From JBGPEQ01 sp035518775 (GTDB taxonomy: Bacteria > Pseudomonadota > Alphaproteobacteria > Dongiales > Dongiaceae), in NCBI GenBank assembly GCA_035518775.1, contig DATIXH010000066.1, forward strand, positions 1-64,000: a stretch of 64,000 nucleotides of DNA. Reading direction: 5' to 3'. This document shows positions 15,247-23,172 of this stretch, one piece after another (position 1 is the stretch's first letter; each line of letters begins with the position of its first letter). The notes under the pieces are model-generated. The model was not told the DNA's origin, made no database searches, and saw only the letters and a list, made by a program, of their open reading frames with translations. The position numbers were made by a program, and so were the translations under genes.

Positions 15247-15855
15247 ATGGCGAAGAAGGCGGAAACCAAACAGGCTGACCCCTCGAAGTCCGTGATTGCA
15301 GCGGCGCTCCGTCTGGCGGCCGAGCGCGGCTGGGCGGCCCTCGCGCTGGCCGATATTGCTGCTGCGGCGAAGCTGTCGTTGGCGGAGCTCTACGCTACCT
15401 ATCCCTCGAAGACGGCGATCCTGATCGCGTTGAGCCGCGAGGTCGACCGCCAGGTGTTGGCCGGCCTTGAAGAGGGAGGGGAGGAATCGACGCGCGACCG
15501 GCTGTTCGATCTCATCATGAAGCGCTTCGATGCCTTGGCGCCCTATCGGGAAGGCCTCTCCGCCGTCGCCCGCGATGCCGGGCGCGATCCGGTGGCCGCA
15601 CTCTGCGGCATGGGCCAACTCGCTCGCTCGATGGGCCTGATGCTGGAGGCCGCCGGCGTGTCCTCCTCCGGGCTGGTCGGCGCGCTCAGGACGAAGGCCC
15701 TCGGGGCGATCTACTTGGCGACCATGCGGGACTGGTTCCGCGACGACAGCACCGACAAGGCCCGGACCATGGCCGCCCTCGACGGCCGGCTGCGCCGCGC
15801 CGAGGGCTGGGCCCGCCGATTCGACCGCCAAGGAGTGGCCAAGAACCCCGCCTGA
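15247..15855 (+). CDS. TetR-like regulator with COQ9-type C-terminus
   Basis: 202 aa. The N-terminal helix-turn-helix LADIAAAAKLSLAELYATYPSKTAI (about residues 35-60) is TetR-like. The C-terminal half (about 100-190) resembles the COQ9-like lipid-binding fold seen in some alphaproteobacterial proteins, which is a weak similarity by eye. It lies directly upstream of the phasin gene, whose promoter contains paired TGC-rich dyads. It is therefore a candidate regulator of PHA granule proteins, alternative to a PhaR encoded elsewhere. GGAGCG precedes the ATG. Confidence 0.75.
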   Translation: MAKKAETKQADPSKSVIAAALRLAAERGWAALALADIAAAAKLSLAELYATYPSKTAILIALSREVDRQVLAGLEEGGEESTRDRLFDLIMKRFDALAPYREGLSAVARDAGRDPVAALCGMGQLARSMGLMLEAAGVSSSGLVGALRTKALGAIYLATMRDWFRDDSTDKARTMAALDGRLRRAEGWARRFDRQGVAKNPA

Positions 15856-15878
15856 ATTAATTTGCATTAACTAAAAAT

Positions 15879-15952
15879 TGCTGCACTGCAAAAAGTACTT
15901 GACGCAGGTGCAGCATGCCTACATATTAGGCTTATCGTTGTGCAGTGCAGCA
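15879..15952. promoter_or_regulatory. Phasin operator pair: inverted TGC-rich motifs
   Basis: TGCTGCACTGCA (15879-15890) and its exact reverse complement TGCAGTGCAGCA (15941-15952) bracket the phasin promoter, 50 bases apart. A third related piece, GGTGCAGCATGC (15908-15919), lies in the promoter spacer. TGC-rich dyads of this kind are the reported targets of the PHA repressor PhaR in other alphaproteobacteria. Which protein binds here is not shown. Confidence 0.7.
15899..15927 (+). promoter_or_regulatory. Phasin promoter (sigma-70 type)
   Basis: TTGACG at 15899-15904, 17-base spacer, CATATT at 15922-15927. Same spacing and -10 sequence as the efflux promoter at 3280. The predicted start, near 15934, lies just before the right operator arm, so a bound protein would block transcription. 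Confidence 0.7.
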
Positions 15953-15992
15953 TATTTTCCGCAACCCTAATCCTGAGAGGGAGTTCCGCCCC

Positions 15993-16490
15993 ATGGCCAA
16001 GGCCAACCCACTGTTCGATACCGAAGGTTTCAAAGTCCCCGATTTCACGAAGTTCTACGGCGACTTCAACAAGGCTGCGGCCGATTTCGGCAAGCTGTTC
16101 GTGAACGGTAAGACGCCGTTCGACTTCGAGGCCGCCATCGCCCTGCAGCGCAAGAACGTCGAGGCCTTCACGGCCGCCAACCGCATTGCGGTCGAGGGCA
16201 CCCAGGCCGTCCTGCGCCGTCAGGCCGAGTTGGTCCGCGAGGCGATCGAGGAGCTGTCGACGGTCTCCAAGGAGTTCACCGCCGCCGGCACCGCCGAGGA
16301 CAAGCTCGCGAAGCAGACCGAACTCGCCAAGGCCGCGTTCGAGTCGGCGCTCGCCAACGTGCGCGAGCTGTCGGGCCTGGTGCAGAAGGCCAGCGACGAG
16401 GCCGTGTCGGTCATCAGCAAGCGCGTCGTCGACAACTTCGACGAGATGAAGAGCGCGCTGCAGCCGAAGGCCGCCGCCGCGAAAAAGTAA
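15993..16490 (+). CDS. Phasin family protein (PHA granule-associated)
   Basis: 165 aa from MAKANPLFDTEGF, preceded by GAGAGGGAG. Amphipathic helical protein with an Ala/Glu/Lys-rich body: FDFEAAIALQRKNVEAFTAANRIAVEGTQAV is the phasin core (TIGR01841-type), and the tail is Lys/Ala-rich. It coats polyhydroxyalkanoate granules, controlling their size and number. The matching polymerase gene phaC is in this window at 36870. Regulated most likely through the dyads at 15879-15952. Two hairpins follow the stop codon, the second a clear terminator. Confidence 0.9.
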   Translation: MAKANPLFDTEGFKVPDFTKFYGDFNKAAADFGKLFVNGKTPFDFEAAIALQRKNVEAFTAANRIAVEGTQAVLRRQAELVREAIEELSTVSKEFTAAGTAEDKLAKQTELAKAAFESALANVRELSGLVQKASDEAVSVISKRVVDNFDEMKSALQPKAAAAKK

Positions 16491-16491
16491 G

Positions 16492-16514
16492 CTTCGGTCT
16501 CCCCCTGACCGAAG
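16492..16514. other. Hairpin directly after the phasin stop codon
   Basis: CTTCGGTC (16492-16499) pairs with GACCGAAG (16507-16514) around a 7-base loop. It comes one base after the stop and before the main terminator, and may protect the abundant phasin mRNA 3' end. Confidence 0.5.
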
Positions 16515-16522
16515 ACCAGCGT

Positions 16523-16561
16523 GGGCCGTTCCGCCGCTAGGCGGAATGGCCCTTTGCTTTT
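16523..16561 (+). terminator. Rho-independent terminator of the phasin gene
   Basis: GGGCCGTTCCGCC (16523-16535) pairs with GGCGGAATGGCCC (16540-16552) with one G-T wobble and the loop GCTA. It is followed by TTTGCTTTT. Confidence 0.85.
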
Positions 16562-16609
16562 GCGGACACCCCGCGATAGCGTCCGCCGCCGATTGCACAG
16601 GGGGCTTCC

Positions 16610-16981
16610 GTGGCAGAGCAGGGCGGCGACGAGTCGGCGATCGGACAGACGATCTCCTACGATGATTTCCGCAAAGTCGACATCCGCGTCGGCACGATCG
16701 TGGGCGTCGAGCCGTTTCCGGAGGCGCGGCGGCCGGCGCTCAAGCTGACGATCGATTTCGGGCCGGCCATCGGGCAGCGGCGCTCCTCCGCGCAGATCGT
16801 CACGCACTATAAGGCAGACCAGCTGGTCGGCCGTCAGGTCGCCGCGGTCGTCAATTTTCCGAAGAAGCAGATCGGCCGGTTCATGTCGGAGGTGCTGGTG
16901 CTCGGCTTTCCCGACGGCGCCGGCGAGGTCGTGATGATCGCGCCGGACAAGCTGGTGCCGAACGGCGGCCGGCTCTATTAG
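16610..16981 (+). CDS. csaA: tRNA-binding protein, CsaA family
   Basis: 123 aa, GTG start after the purine stretch ACAGGGGG. It is a single EMAP-II/tRNA-binding OB-fold domain: DFRKVDIRVGTIVGVEPFPEARRPALKL, then SSAQIVTHYKADQLVGRQV and FPKKQIGRFMSEVLVLGF, the usual CsaA order. Members act as chaperone-like, tRNA-binding dimers; the physiological role is unsettled. Its stop codon overlaps by four bases with that of the convergent lytic transglycosylase gene. Confidence 0.9.
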   Translation: MAEQGGDESAIGQTISYDDFRKVDIRVGTIVGVEPFPEARRPALKLTIDFGPAIGQRRSSAQIVTHYKADQLVGRQVAAVVNFPKKQIGRFMSEVLVLGFPDGAGEVVMIAPDKLVPNGGRLY

Positions 16982-18273
16982 GACGCCGTCATCGTCCGCA
17001 GCCGGGTCAAGAGGGCCAGAGTGGGGAAGCCGTCGGGCACCTCGCCGATCTCGCGCTGAAACTGGCGGATCGCGACCCGTGTCTTCGGGCCGATGACGCC
17101 GTCGTTGTCGCCGGCGTCATAGCCGCGCTGGCTCAGCAGGTTCTGCAGGTCCTGCTTGTCGGTGCGGGAGAGCGGCGGCTCCTCGCGCGGCCACTGCGCC
17201 ACGAATTCCGGCTTGCCCGTGATGACGTCCGCCAAGTGGGCGACCGCGAGCGCGTAGCTGACCGAGTTGTTGTAGGCCAGGATGGTGCGGAAGTTGTTGA
17301 ACACGATGAAGGCCGGGCCGCGATGGCCGGCCGGCGCGATGATCGAGGCCGGCGAATCGACCTTGGGGAGCGGCTTGCCGTCGGCGCGCTTGACGCCGAG
17401 TTTGCGCCACTCGGCCACCGTCTTCGTGGTGTCCATCTCCGCCAGCTCCCAGTCGAACTTGGCGGGCAGGCGGACCTCGGCACCCCAGGGTTGGCCGGCC
17501 TTCCAGCCGTGGGCGGCGAGGTAGCCGGCGGTCGAGGCGAACACGTCCGGCAGGCTGCGCCAGATGTCGCGCTTGCCGTCGCCGTCGCCGTCGACGGCGT
17601 ACTGGCGGTAGGCGGTCGGCATGAACTGGGTCTGCCCCATGGCGCCGGCCCAGGAGCCCTGCATGTCCTCGGGCGTGATGTCGCCATGCTCGAGGATGAG
17701 CAGGGCGTCGATGAGGTTCTCGCGGAACACGTCGGGCCGCCGGCTGCCATAGGCCATGGTGGCCAGCGCCTCGATCACGCTGTAGCCGCCGCTGTTCTCG
17801 CCGTAGCGGCTCTCGATGCCCCAGATGGCGACGACGATCTGCGGATCGACGCCGTAGGGCTTCGTGGTCTTGCGGAGCACGGCCTTGTTGTCGGCCAGCT
17901 GCTGGCGGCCGGCGGCGACGCGGTCGGGCGACACGGCCGTGTCCAGATAGGACCAGATCGGGCGGACGTATTCCGGCTGCTCCTCGTCTTTGGCGAGGAT
18001 GTCGAAGTTGGGCAGCACGCCGTCGAAGGCGCGGTCGAAGGTGGTGGCGGAGACGCCGGCGGCCAGGGCCTCCGGCTTGAAGGCATCGCGCCAGGCGACG
18101 AAGTTGGGCCGCGCCGGCTCGGCAGGAGTGGCAGTGGTGGCGCTCGGCTGGGCCGGATCGACCGTGCCGGCGGCCGGCTGCGCCTGCTCCGGGCTGGTCG
18201 CGGTCTGCCCGTGGGACGACTGGCAGGCCAGCAGCAAGATGGCGGGCAGCAGGAGGACGGCGCGCAAGTTCAC
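16978..18273 (-). CDS. Lytic murein transglycosylase, MltB-type lipoprotein with peptidoglycan-binding domain
   Basis: 431 aa. Signal sequence ending in LLLAC with lipidation Cys17. A Pro/Ala/Thr linker is followed by the SLT_2/MltB catalytic domain: AIWGIESRYGENSGGYSVIEAL carries the catalytic Glu, and SWAGAMGQTQFMPTAY and DGDGDGKRDIW are the typical partner motifs. The C-terminus is a PG_binding_1 domain (LQNLLSQRGYDAGDNDGVIGP). It cleaves the glycan strand, forming 1,6-anhydro-muramic ends, and is anchored in the outer membrane or periplasm. Convergent with csaA, overlapping by four bases. Confidence 0.92.
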   Translation of the reverse strand: MNLRAVLLLPAILLLACQSSHGQTATSPEQAQPAAGTVDPAQPSATTATPAEPARPNFVAWRDAFKPEALAAGVSATTFDRAFDGVLPNFDILAKDEEQPEYVRPIWSYLDTAVSPDRVAAGRQQLADNKAVLRKTTKPYGVDPQIVVAIWGIESRYGENSGGYSVIEALATMAYGSRRPDVFRENLIDALLILEHGDITPEDMQGSWAGAMGQTQFMPTAYRQYAVDGDGDGKRDIWRSLPDVFASTAGYLAAHGWKAGQPWGAEVRLPAKFDWELAEMDTTKTVAEWRKLGVKRADGKPLPKVDSPASIIAPAGHRGPAFIVFNNFRTILAYNNSVSYALAVAHLADVITGKPEFVAQWPREEPPLSRTDKQDLQNLLSQRGYDAGDNDGVIGPKTRVAIRQFQREIGEVPDGFPTLALLTRLRTMTAS

Positions 18274-18329
18274 GGGGTCACCTCGTCGTCGAGCAGTCGA
18301 TCCGGGGCACCTGGAGTATACCCGTTTGC

Positions 18330-19163
18330 CTAGATCATCTCCAAGGCTTGCGGACCTATCGGCGGCGGAAACAGGCGGTCGAGCTCGGCCAATTGAGATT
18401 CGTTAAGAGGGCGCTCGAGGGCGCCTAGGTTTTCCTTCAGGCGGTCGCGCCGGCCGGTCTTGGGGATGACGATGACGCCATCCTTGGCGAGCAACCAGGC
18501 GAGGGCGGCCTGGGTGGGCGTCATCCCGTGGCGGCCCGCGAACTCGGTCAGCTTGGCGTTGCGCGCCAGCCGGGACTGCTCGATCGGCGAGTAGGCCATG
18601 AGCGGGACGCGATGCTTCCGGCACCAGGGCAGCAGCTCCGGCTCGGCGTTGCGGCGAGCGAGGTTGTAGAGCACCTGATTGGTGGCGGTGGCCGGTCCGC
18701 CCGCCACCTTCCACAGCTCCTGCATGTCGCCGGCATCGAAGTTGCTGACGCCGTAGTGGCGGATCTTGCCGGCCTTCTGCAGGCCGACGAAGGCCTCGAT
18801 GGTCTCGGCCAGGGGGATGCTGCCGCGCCAGTGCAGCAGGTAGAGATCGAGGCGGTCGGTCTGGAGCCGTTTCAGGCTGCGCTCGCAGGCGGCGACCGTG
18901 CCCTGGCGCGAGGCGTTGTGCGGGTAAACCTTGCTGACCAAGAAGGCCTCGTCGCGGCGGCCGGCAAGGGCTTCGGCGATCAGCTCCTCGACCGCGCCCT
19001 CGCCATACATCTCGGCGGTGTCGATCAGGGTGAGGCCGAGATCGAGGCCGAGCCGGAGGGTGGCGATCTCCTCGGCTCGCCGGCTGCGGTCACCCGCCAT
19101 CTGCCAGGTGCCTTGGCCGAGGGCGGGCACGGTCTCGCCCGAGGGCAGGGTGACGGTCTTCAT
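18330..19163 (-). CDS. Aldo/keto reductase
   Basis: 277 aa from MKTVTLPSGETVPALGQGTW; upstream in-frame ATGs give a non-conserved leader. NADPH-dependent reductase of the AKR superfamily with the catalytic tetrad visible: Asp and Tyr in IDTAEMYGEG, Lys in LVSKVYP and His in LLHWRG. The NADPH-binding end IPKTGRRDRLKENLGA is also present. Close to the YafB/2,5-diketogluconate reductase-like group by these motifs. Substrate unknown. Upstream lies a 306-base divergent gap before the GST gene. Confidence 0.92.
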   Translation of the reverse strand: MKTVTLPSGETVPALGQGTWQMAGDRSRRAEEIATLRLGLDLGLTLIDTAEMYGEGAVEELIAEALAGRRDEAFLVSKVYPHNASRQGTVAACERSLKRLQTDRLDLYLLHWRGSIPLAETIEAFVGLQKAGKIRHYGVSNFDAGDMQELWKVAGGPATATNQVLYNLARRNAEPELLPWCRKHRVPLMAYSPIEQSRLARNAKLTEFAGRHGMTPTQAALAWLLAKDGVIVIPKTGRRDRLKENLGALERPLNESQLAELDRLFPPPIGPQALEMI

Positions 19164-19469
19164 GGCCGGCTGTACCCTCTGGCACCTTGCAACCGCGGTG
19201 TCGAAGTACACCCATCCCGCCGTATGTGGCCCAACCATGGTTCTCTCCCGCGTAAGAAAGTGAGCGCGAGGACAGTGGGATGGGGACGGCATTCCGTCAA
19301 TGACCACAACTGACGCCGCGGCGCCGGATCCTTCACCCCGCGGGTGCTTGCTCGCGCATCAGGTTGCGAAGAACTCCTGACGCGATCATCATTCCCGTAC
19401 TGCGCCGGCTTGGCGCCGCCTCTTCTCATCATTGGACAGAATCTTCAGGCATTCGGATCACGGACACCC
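19164..19469. other. Non-coding gap between divergent genes
   Basis: 306 bases separate the divergent aldo/keto reductase and GST genes. I see no conserved reading frame, RNA gene or repeat. No convincing -35/-10 pair stands out on either strand, though promoters for both genes should lie here. Confidence 0.5.
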
Positions 19470-20123
19470 ATGAGCGAATTCCATCTCTACATCGGCAACA
19501 AGTGCTTCTCCTCCTGGTCGCTGCGGCCGTGGATCGCGCTGCGGCAGTGCGGGATCCCGTTCGAGGAGACGCTGATCCGGCTGCGCACGCCGGAGACGGC
19601 GGCGAACCTGGCCAAGGTGTCGCCGACCGGCCTCGTGCCGGTGCTGATGCGCGGCGAGACCGCGATCTGGGAGACGCTGGCGATCCTGGAATATCTCGCC
19701 GAGCTCTACCCCGACCGCCGGCTATGGCCGGCGGACCGCGAGGCGCGGCGGCTGGCGCGCTGCGTGGCGACGGAGATGCATAGCGGGTTCCTGGAGCTGC
19801 GCTACGGCTGGCCGATGAACCTGCGCCGGCCGAAGAAGCACAAGCCGCTCGAGGGCGTGGCCGCCGAGCATGAGCGGCGCATCAAGGCGCTCTGGCGCCA
19901 GTGCCGCGCTGCCCACGGCGCCGGCGGGCCGTTCCTGTTCGGCCACTTCACGGCGGCCGATGCCATGTACGCGCCGGTGGTGACGCGCTTCGACACCTAC
20001 GGCGGCAAGCTCGACGACGACATCCGCGCCTATGTCGACGCCGTGCTCGCCACGCCGGCGATGAAGCAATGGTACGCCGAAGCGGCGCAGGAGCCGTGGC
20101 CGGAGCCGGGGCCGGACGAGTGA
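19470..20123 (+). CDS. Glutathione S-transferase family protein
   Basis: 217 aa from MSEFHLYIGNKCFSSWSLRP. Thioredoxin-like N-terminal domain with the active-site Ser motif SSWSLRPWIALR, the cis-Pro strand TGLVPVL and the glutathione-binding WETLAILEYLAELYP. The all-helical C-terminal domain includes PFLFGHFTAADAMYAPVVTRF. Looks like the zeta/beta-like bacterial GST group, typically used in detoxification or maleylacetoacetate-type isomerisation. No pathway partner lies next to it. Confidence 0.9.
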   Translation: MSEFHLYIGNKCFSSWSLRPWIALRQCGIPFEETLIRLRTPETAANLAKVSPTGLVPVLMRGETAIWETLAILEYLAELYPDRRLWPADREARRLARCVATEMHSGFLELRYGWPMNLRRPKKHKPLEGVAAEHERRIKALWRQCRAAHGAGGPFLFGHFTAADAMYAPVVTRFDTYGGKLDDDIRAYVDAVLATPAMKQWYAEAAQEPWPEPGPDE

Positions 20124-20159
20124 GGCCGCGTCCGGCTCCCGACTCGGCCGACGATGAGC

Positions 20160-20972
20160 CTAGCCCAGGCAGAGTCCGTCTGCCGTGTTGTTGCCTTCGT
20201 TCGACTCGTTGACCTGTCCAGCCGAGTCGACGGTGATCTTGAAACTGCAATCCGGCTGGAAACACCCGTTGGGAAACGGTACCGGAAGAACGGTCGGAGT
20301 GCCGGCCGCGAGTGCGGGCGTATTCACCACGGCGGGAGCCCCGGCGCTGATCTTCACCATCGTCTGCGACCCCCCTGCGGGCGCGGCGCCCTGGTTCCTG
20401 ACCGTAACCAGCAAGCGCCCCTGCTGGTCGCGCTTGCAGAAGCCGTTCGGCCCGGCCGCCGGATTCGGGTTCACGGGCACAAGGTCAGGCAGGCCGGCTT
20501 GCTGCGGCCGGCGCGGCGGAACACGCTCGAGGAAGAGCGTCTCGACAGCGCCGGTCGAACCGGCTGCGGTGTAGACGGCGACGACGTCGAGTTCCACGGG
20601 CGTCTCGATGACGACGAAGCCCTTGAGGAAATCCTTTGCGTCGGCGTGCTTGAGAATGTCCGGGCAATCGATCTCCATGGCCTGGTCGCTCTTGAGAGCG
20701 GCGGGGAAGAACTGAGTGACGCGCCCCGCCTCCTCGCCGGGCAACGCGATGGCGATCTTCTTCCGGAATTTCACCGTCTGGGGCGTCGGGTTGTGCACGT
20801 TGATCGCCGTGAAGTAGGCGCCCGGGGCGACGACCGGCGTCGGCGGTTTGCCGCAGACGAACTTCACGGCGTACTGGAAGAATTGCGGGTTGGCGGCCTC
20901 TTGCCCGGCGGCGGGCTGCGACGCCGCCGCAATGAACGAAAGCAGGAATGCGGGGAGAAACAATCTGCTCAT
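20160..20972 (-). CDS. Exported protein with C-terminal CARDB-like domain
   Basis: 270 aa from MSRLFLPAFLLSFIAAAS, with AGAGGAGA before the ATG. Signal peptide with probable cleavage after AAG near residue 23. The middle (about 30-165) is a beta-rich region (INVHNPTPQTVKFRKKIAI) of a type seen in secreted proteins of unknown function. The end (LPDLVPVN, VTVRNQGAAPAGG, VDSAGQVNESNEGNNT) fits the CARDB/adhesion Ig-like module. Cysteines (FVCGK, DCPD, FCKR, GCFQPDC) suggest disulfides. Role unknown; probably extracytoplasmic binding. Confidence 0.75.
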   Translation of the reverse strand: MSRLFLPAFLLSFIAAASQPAAGQEAANPQFFQYAVKFVCGKPPTPVVAPGAYFTAINVHNPTPQTVKFRKKIAIALPGEEAGRVTQFFPAALKSDQAMEIDCPDILKHADAKDFLKGFVVIETPVELDVVAVYTAAGSTGAVETLFLERVPPRRPQQAGLPDLVPVNPNPAAGPNGFCKRDQQGRLLVTVRNQGAAPAGGSQTMVKISAGAPAVVNTPALAAGTPTVLPVPFPNGCFQPDCSFKITVDSAGQVNESNEGNNTADGLCLG

Positions 20973-21523
20973 GGCGATATCTCCTCTGCCAAATACGCCC
21001 GGCAGGCCGGCAGATGTTCGTCCGTTGCCGCCCGTTCGCCCAGCACACGCTTCGCCGCGCGCGACCGCGCGTCGCTCCGGCGTCCGTGGAGAATCCAGCA
21101 AGCGCCGCTGAAGTCTCTCGGCGCAAGAAGGCGGCAATCCGTTGCTTCAAAGTGCCGGCCCATCACCGACCGGGCCATTCCTTCTCGCGCGCACCCCGTC
21201 TGCGGCATGCGCGCCAATCGTCTCGCGACGACGAGGATCGGGGTCAGAGTCACGGACGCCGACCCTGCATCGACACTCGATCGAGTCTGTCTGGCTCCGG
21301 CGATAGGGCAGCGACCGCGACATTGGTACGATCGCTCGCCGCTGCGACGAACTGGGGAGCCAGCGAGCGTTGCAACGCTACGCCTTAAGCGCGAAGTTCA
21401 CACCTCCCATATGGGAGGGTCTGCATACATTTTTCGTGCGCGCGCGGCTTCGTCCAACGACGGGCAGGCGGGACGCAGTCATCTTCCATGATAGGGTTCT
21501 CCGTGCTTCGAGGAGACCGTGCG
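20973..21523. other. 551-base non-coding gap with a 16-bp palindrome
   Basis: Lies between the divergent CARDB-protein and serine-hydrolase genes. No conserved protein, RNA gene or dispersed repeat is recognisable. Its only notable structure is the perfect palindrome at 21403-21418. Open frames crossing it are random-looking, Arg-rich translations. Confidence 0.5.
21403..21418. promoter_or_regulatory. Perfect 16-bp palindrome, candidate operator
   Basis: CCTCCCATATGGGAGG, self-complementary with no spacer, 105 bases before the serine hydrolase start. It is followed by the more AT-rich TGCATACATTTTTCG. Could be an operator for a dimeric regulator; none is encoded next door. Confidence 0.5.
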
Positions 21524-22990
21524 ATGCATCGGATTCGGATGGCGGGCCTGCTGGCTTTGACGGTCGGCCTGTGGCAAGCGCCGCTCTCGGCAGCGCCGCC
21601 GGAGTTGCCGACGGTGTGGGAGGCGCCGCCGGTCGATCGGCTCGAGGAGGAGACCGCGGGGTTCGCGAAGATCCTGTGCTCGGCGATCTTCATCACGGGG
21701 CGCGATCTCGAGACCGCGGCGGACGAGGACGGCTTCTTCGTGGCGCCGCGCGAGAGTCGGAGCAAGGTCGTCAAGACGGTCGTCGATCGCGACGCGCATG
21801 AGGTACGGCTGACGCTGGCGAACGGCGTTGCGCGCAGCGCTCGGCTGGTCGGCGATCAGGGTTGCGTGACGCTGCCGCGCGGCGCGGAGAACGTGTTCTT
21901 CACGCCCGTGGCAGTGACGTCGGCGCTGCCCGATGCGGCGACGCAGGACTGGCCGATGGGCGACCGGCTGCCGGACGCGCCGCTGCCGCCCGAGATCGAC
22001 AAGGCGAAGCTGGAGGCCGCGGTCGCGGCGGCCTTCGATCCGCCGGCGGCGCTCACGGCGGCGTTCGTGGTGGTCTACAAGGGGCGGCTCGTCGCCGAGC
22101 GCTATGGGCCGGGGATCGATGCGCGCACGCGGCTACCCAGCTGGTCGATGGGCAAGAGCATCACGGCGACGCTGATGGGCCAGCTCATCGGGGAGGGCGT
22201 GTACGAGCTATGGCAGCCGGCGCCGGTGCCGGAGTGGCAGGGCGCAGACGACCCGCGGCGCGGCATCCGCATCGCCGACCTGCTGCGCATGTCGAGCGGG
22301 TTGCGCTTCGTGGCGCCGCAAGACCCCGACTATGACCCCGGGCGCGGCTATCCCGACCATCTCTATGTCTATACCGGCGCCATCGACGCCTATCGCTGGT
22401 CGATCACGCGGCCGCCGCAATGGCCGCGCAACACCGTCGGACGCTACCGCAACTCTGACCCCCTGACCATCAACTATCTGATCAAGCAGGCGGTGATGGC
22501 GCGCGGCGAGGAGTATCTCTCCTATCCGCAGCGCCGTCTGTTCGACAAGCTCGGCATCCGGCGGATGCTGCTGGAGACCGATCCGTATGGCAACTTCCTG
22601 CTTAACGGTTACGAGTTGGGGACGGGACGCGACTGGGCGCGGCTCGGCCAGCTCTACCTCCAGGACGGCGTATGGAACGGCGAGCGCATCCTGCCGGAGG
22701 GATTCGTCGACTTCGTGCGCACGCCGGCGCCGGCCTGGTCGGAGCCGATCTATGGCGGCTTCTTCTGGCTGAACCGGACGGGTTGGTGGCCGGTGCCGCC
22801 GGACGCCTTCTTCATGGCGGGCTCCGGTTCGCAATACACGCTGATCATCCCCACGCACGATCTCGTGGTCGTGCGGCTCGGCCACTACAAGGGCGAAGAG
22901 GCCGGTGGCCGCGCCCTGTGGAATGCGCTGCAGGTCTTGTTGCAGGCCGTGCCGCAGGCGCGCACTCCTTGGCAGCCACCGCCGCGCTAG
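21524..22990 (+). CDS. Exported serine hydrolase, beta-lactamase/class C-like
   Basis: 488 aa from MHRIRMAGLLALTVG, with GAGGAG upstream. Signal peptide (cleavage near residue 24). An unusual N-terminal region (about 25-165) precedes the beta-lactamase-type domain. Catalytic SxxK is SMGK (Ser about 208) and the second motif is YRNS (Tyr about 306). The third, HxG-like, may be MAGSGSQYT near residue 432. Related to EstB/6-aminohexanoate-dimer hydrolase-like proteins acting on esters or small amides, not necessarily on antibiotics. Substrate unknown. Its neighbour 183 bases downstream is also an esterase-like enzyme. Confidence 0.87.
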   Translation: MHRIRMAGLLALTVGLWQAPLSAAPPELPTVWEAPPVDRLEEETAGFAKILCSAIFITGRDLETAADEDGFFVAPRESRSKVVKTVVDRDAHEVRLTLANGVARSARLVGDQGCVTLPRGAENVFFTPVAVTSALPDAATQDWPMGDRLPDAPLPPEIDKAKLEAAVAAAFDPPAALTAAFVVVYKGRLVAERYGPGIDARTRLPSWSMGKSITATLMGQLIGEGVYELWQPAPVPEWQGADDPRRGIRIADLLRMSSGLRFVAPQDPDYDPGRGYPDHLYVYTGAIDAYRWSITRPPQWPRNTVGRYRNSDPLTINYLIKQAVMARGEEYLSYPQRRLFDKLGIRRMLLETDPYGNFLLNGYELGTGRDWARLGQLYLQDGVWNGERILPEGFVDFVRTPAPAWSEPIYGGFFWLNRTGWWPVPPDAFFMAGSGSQYTLIIPTHDLVVVRLGHYKGEEAGGRALWNALQVLLQAVPQARTPWQPPPR

Positions 22991-23172
22991 CGTTCGATCC
23001 GCGGCGCAGGTCCTATCCTGCGCGATTTCCTTTCCAGCGGCGGTTGCAAATAGTGTCAGAGTGAGGCGCGAGTCGCGCAACCGATGCGCTCGTGATTGCC
23101 GTCACAGAATGGGGCAGTGGCCTCCGTGTTTAGGTGGGCGATGCGCCGTCGCGCCCACAGAGGAGACTCGAG

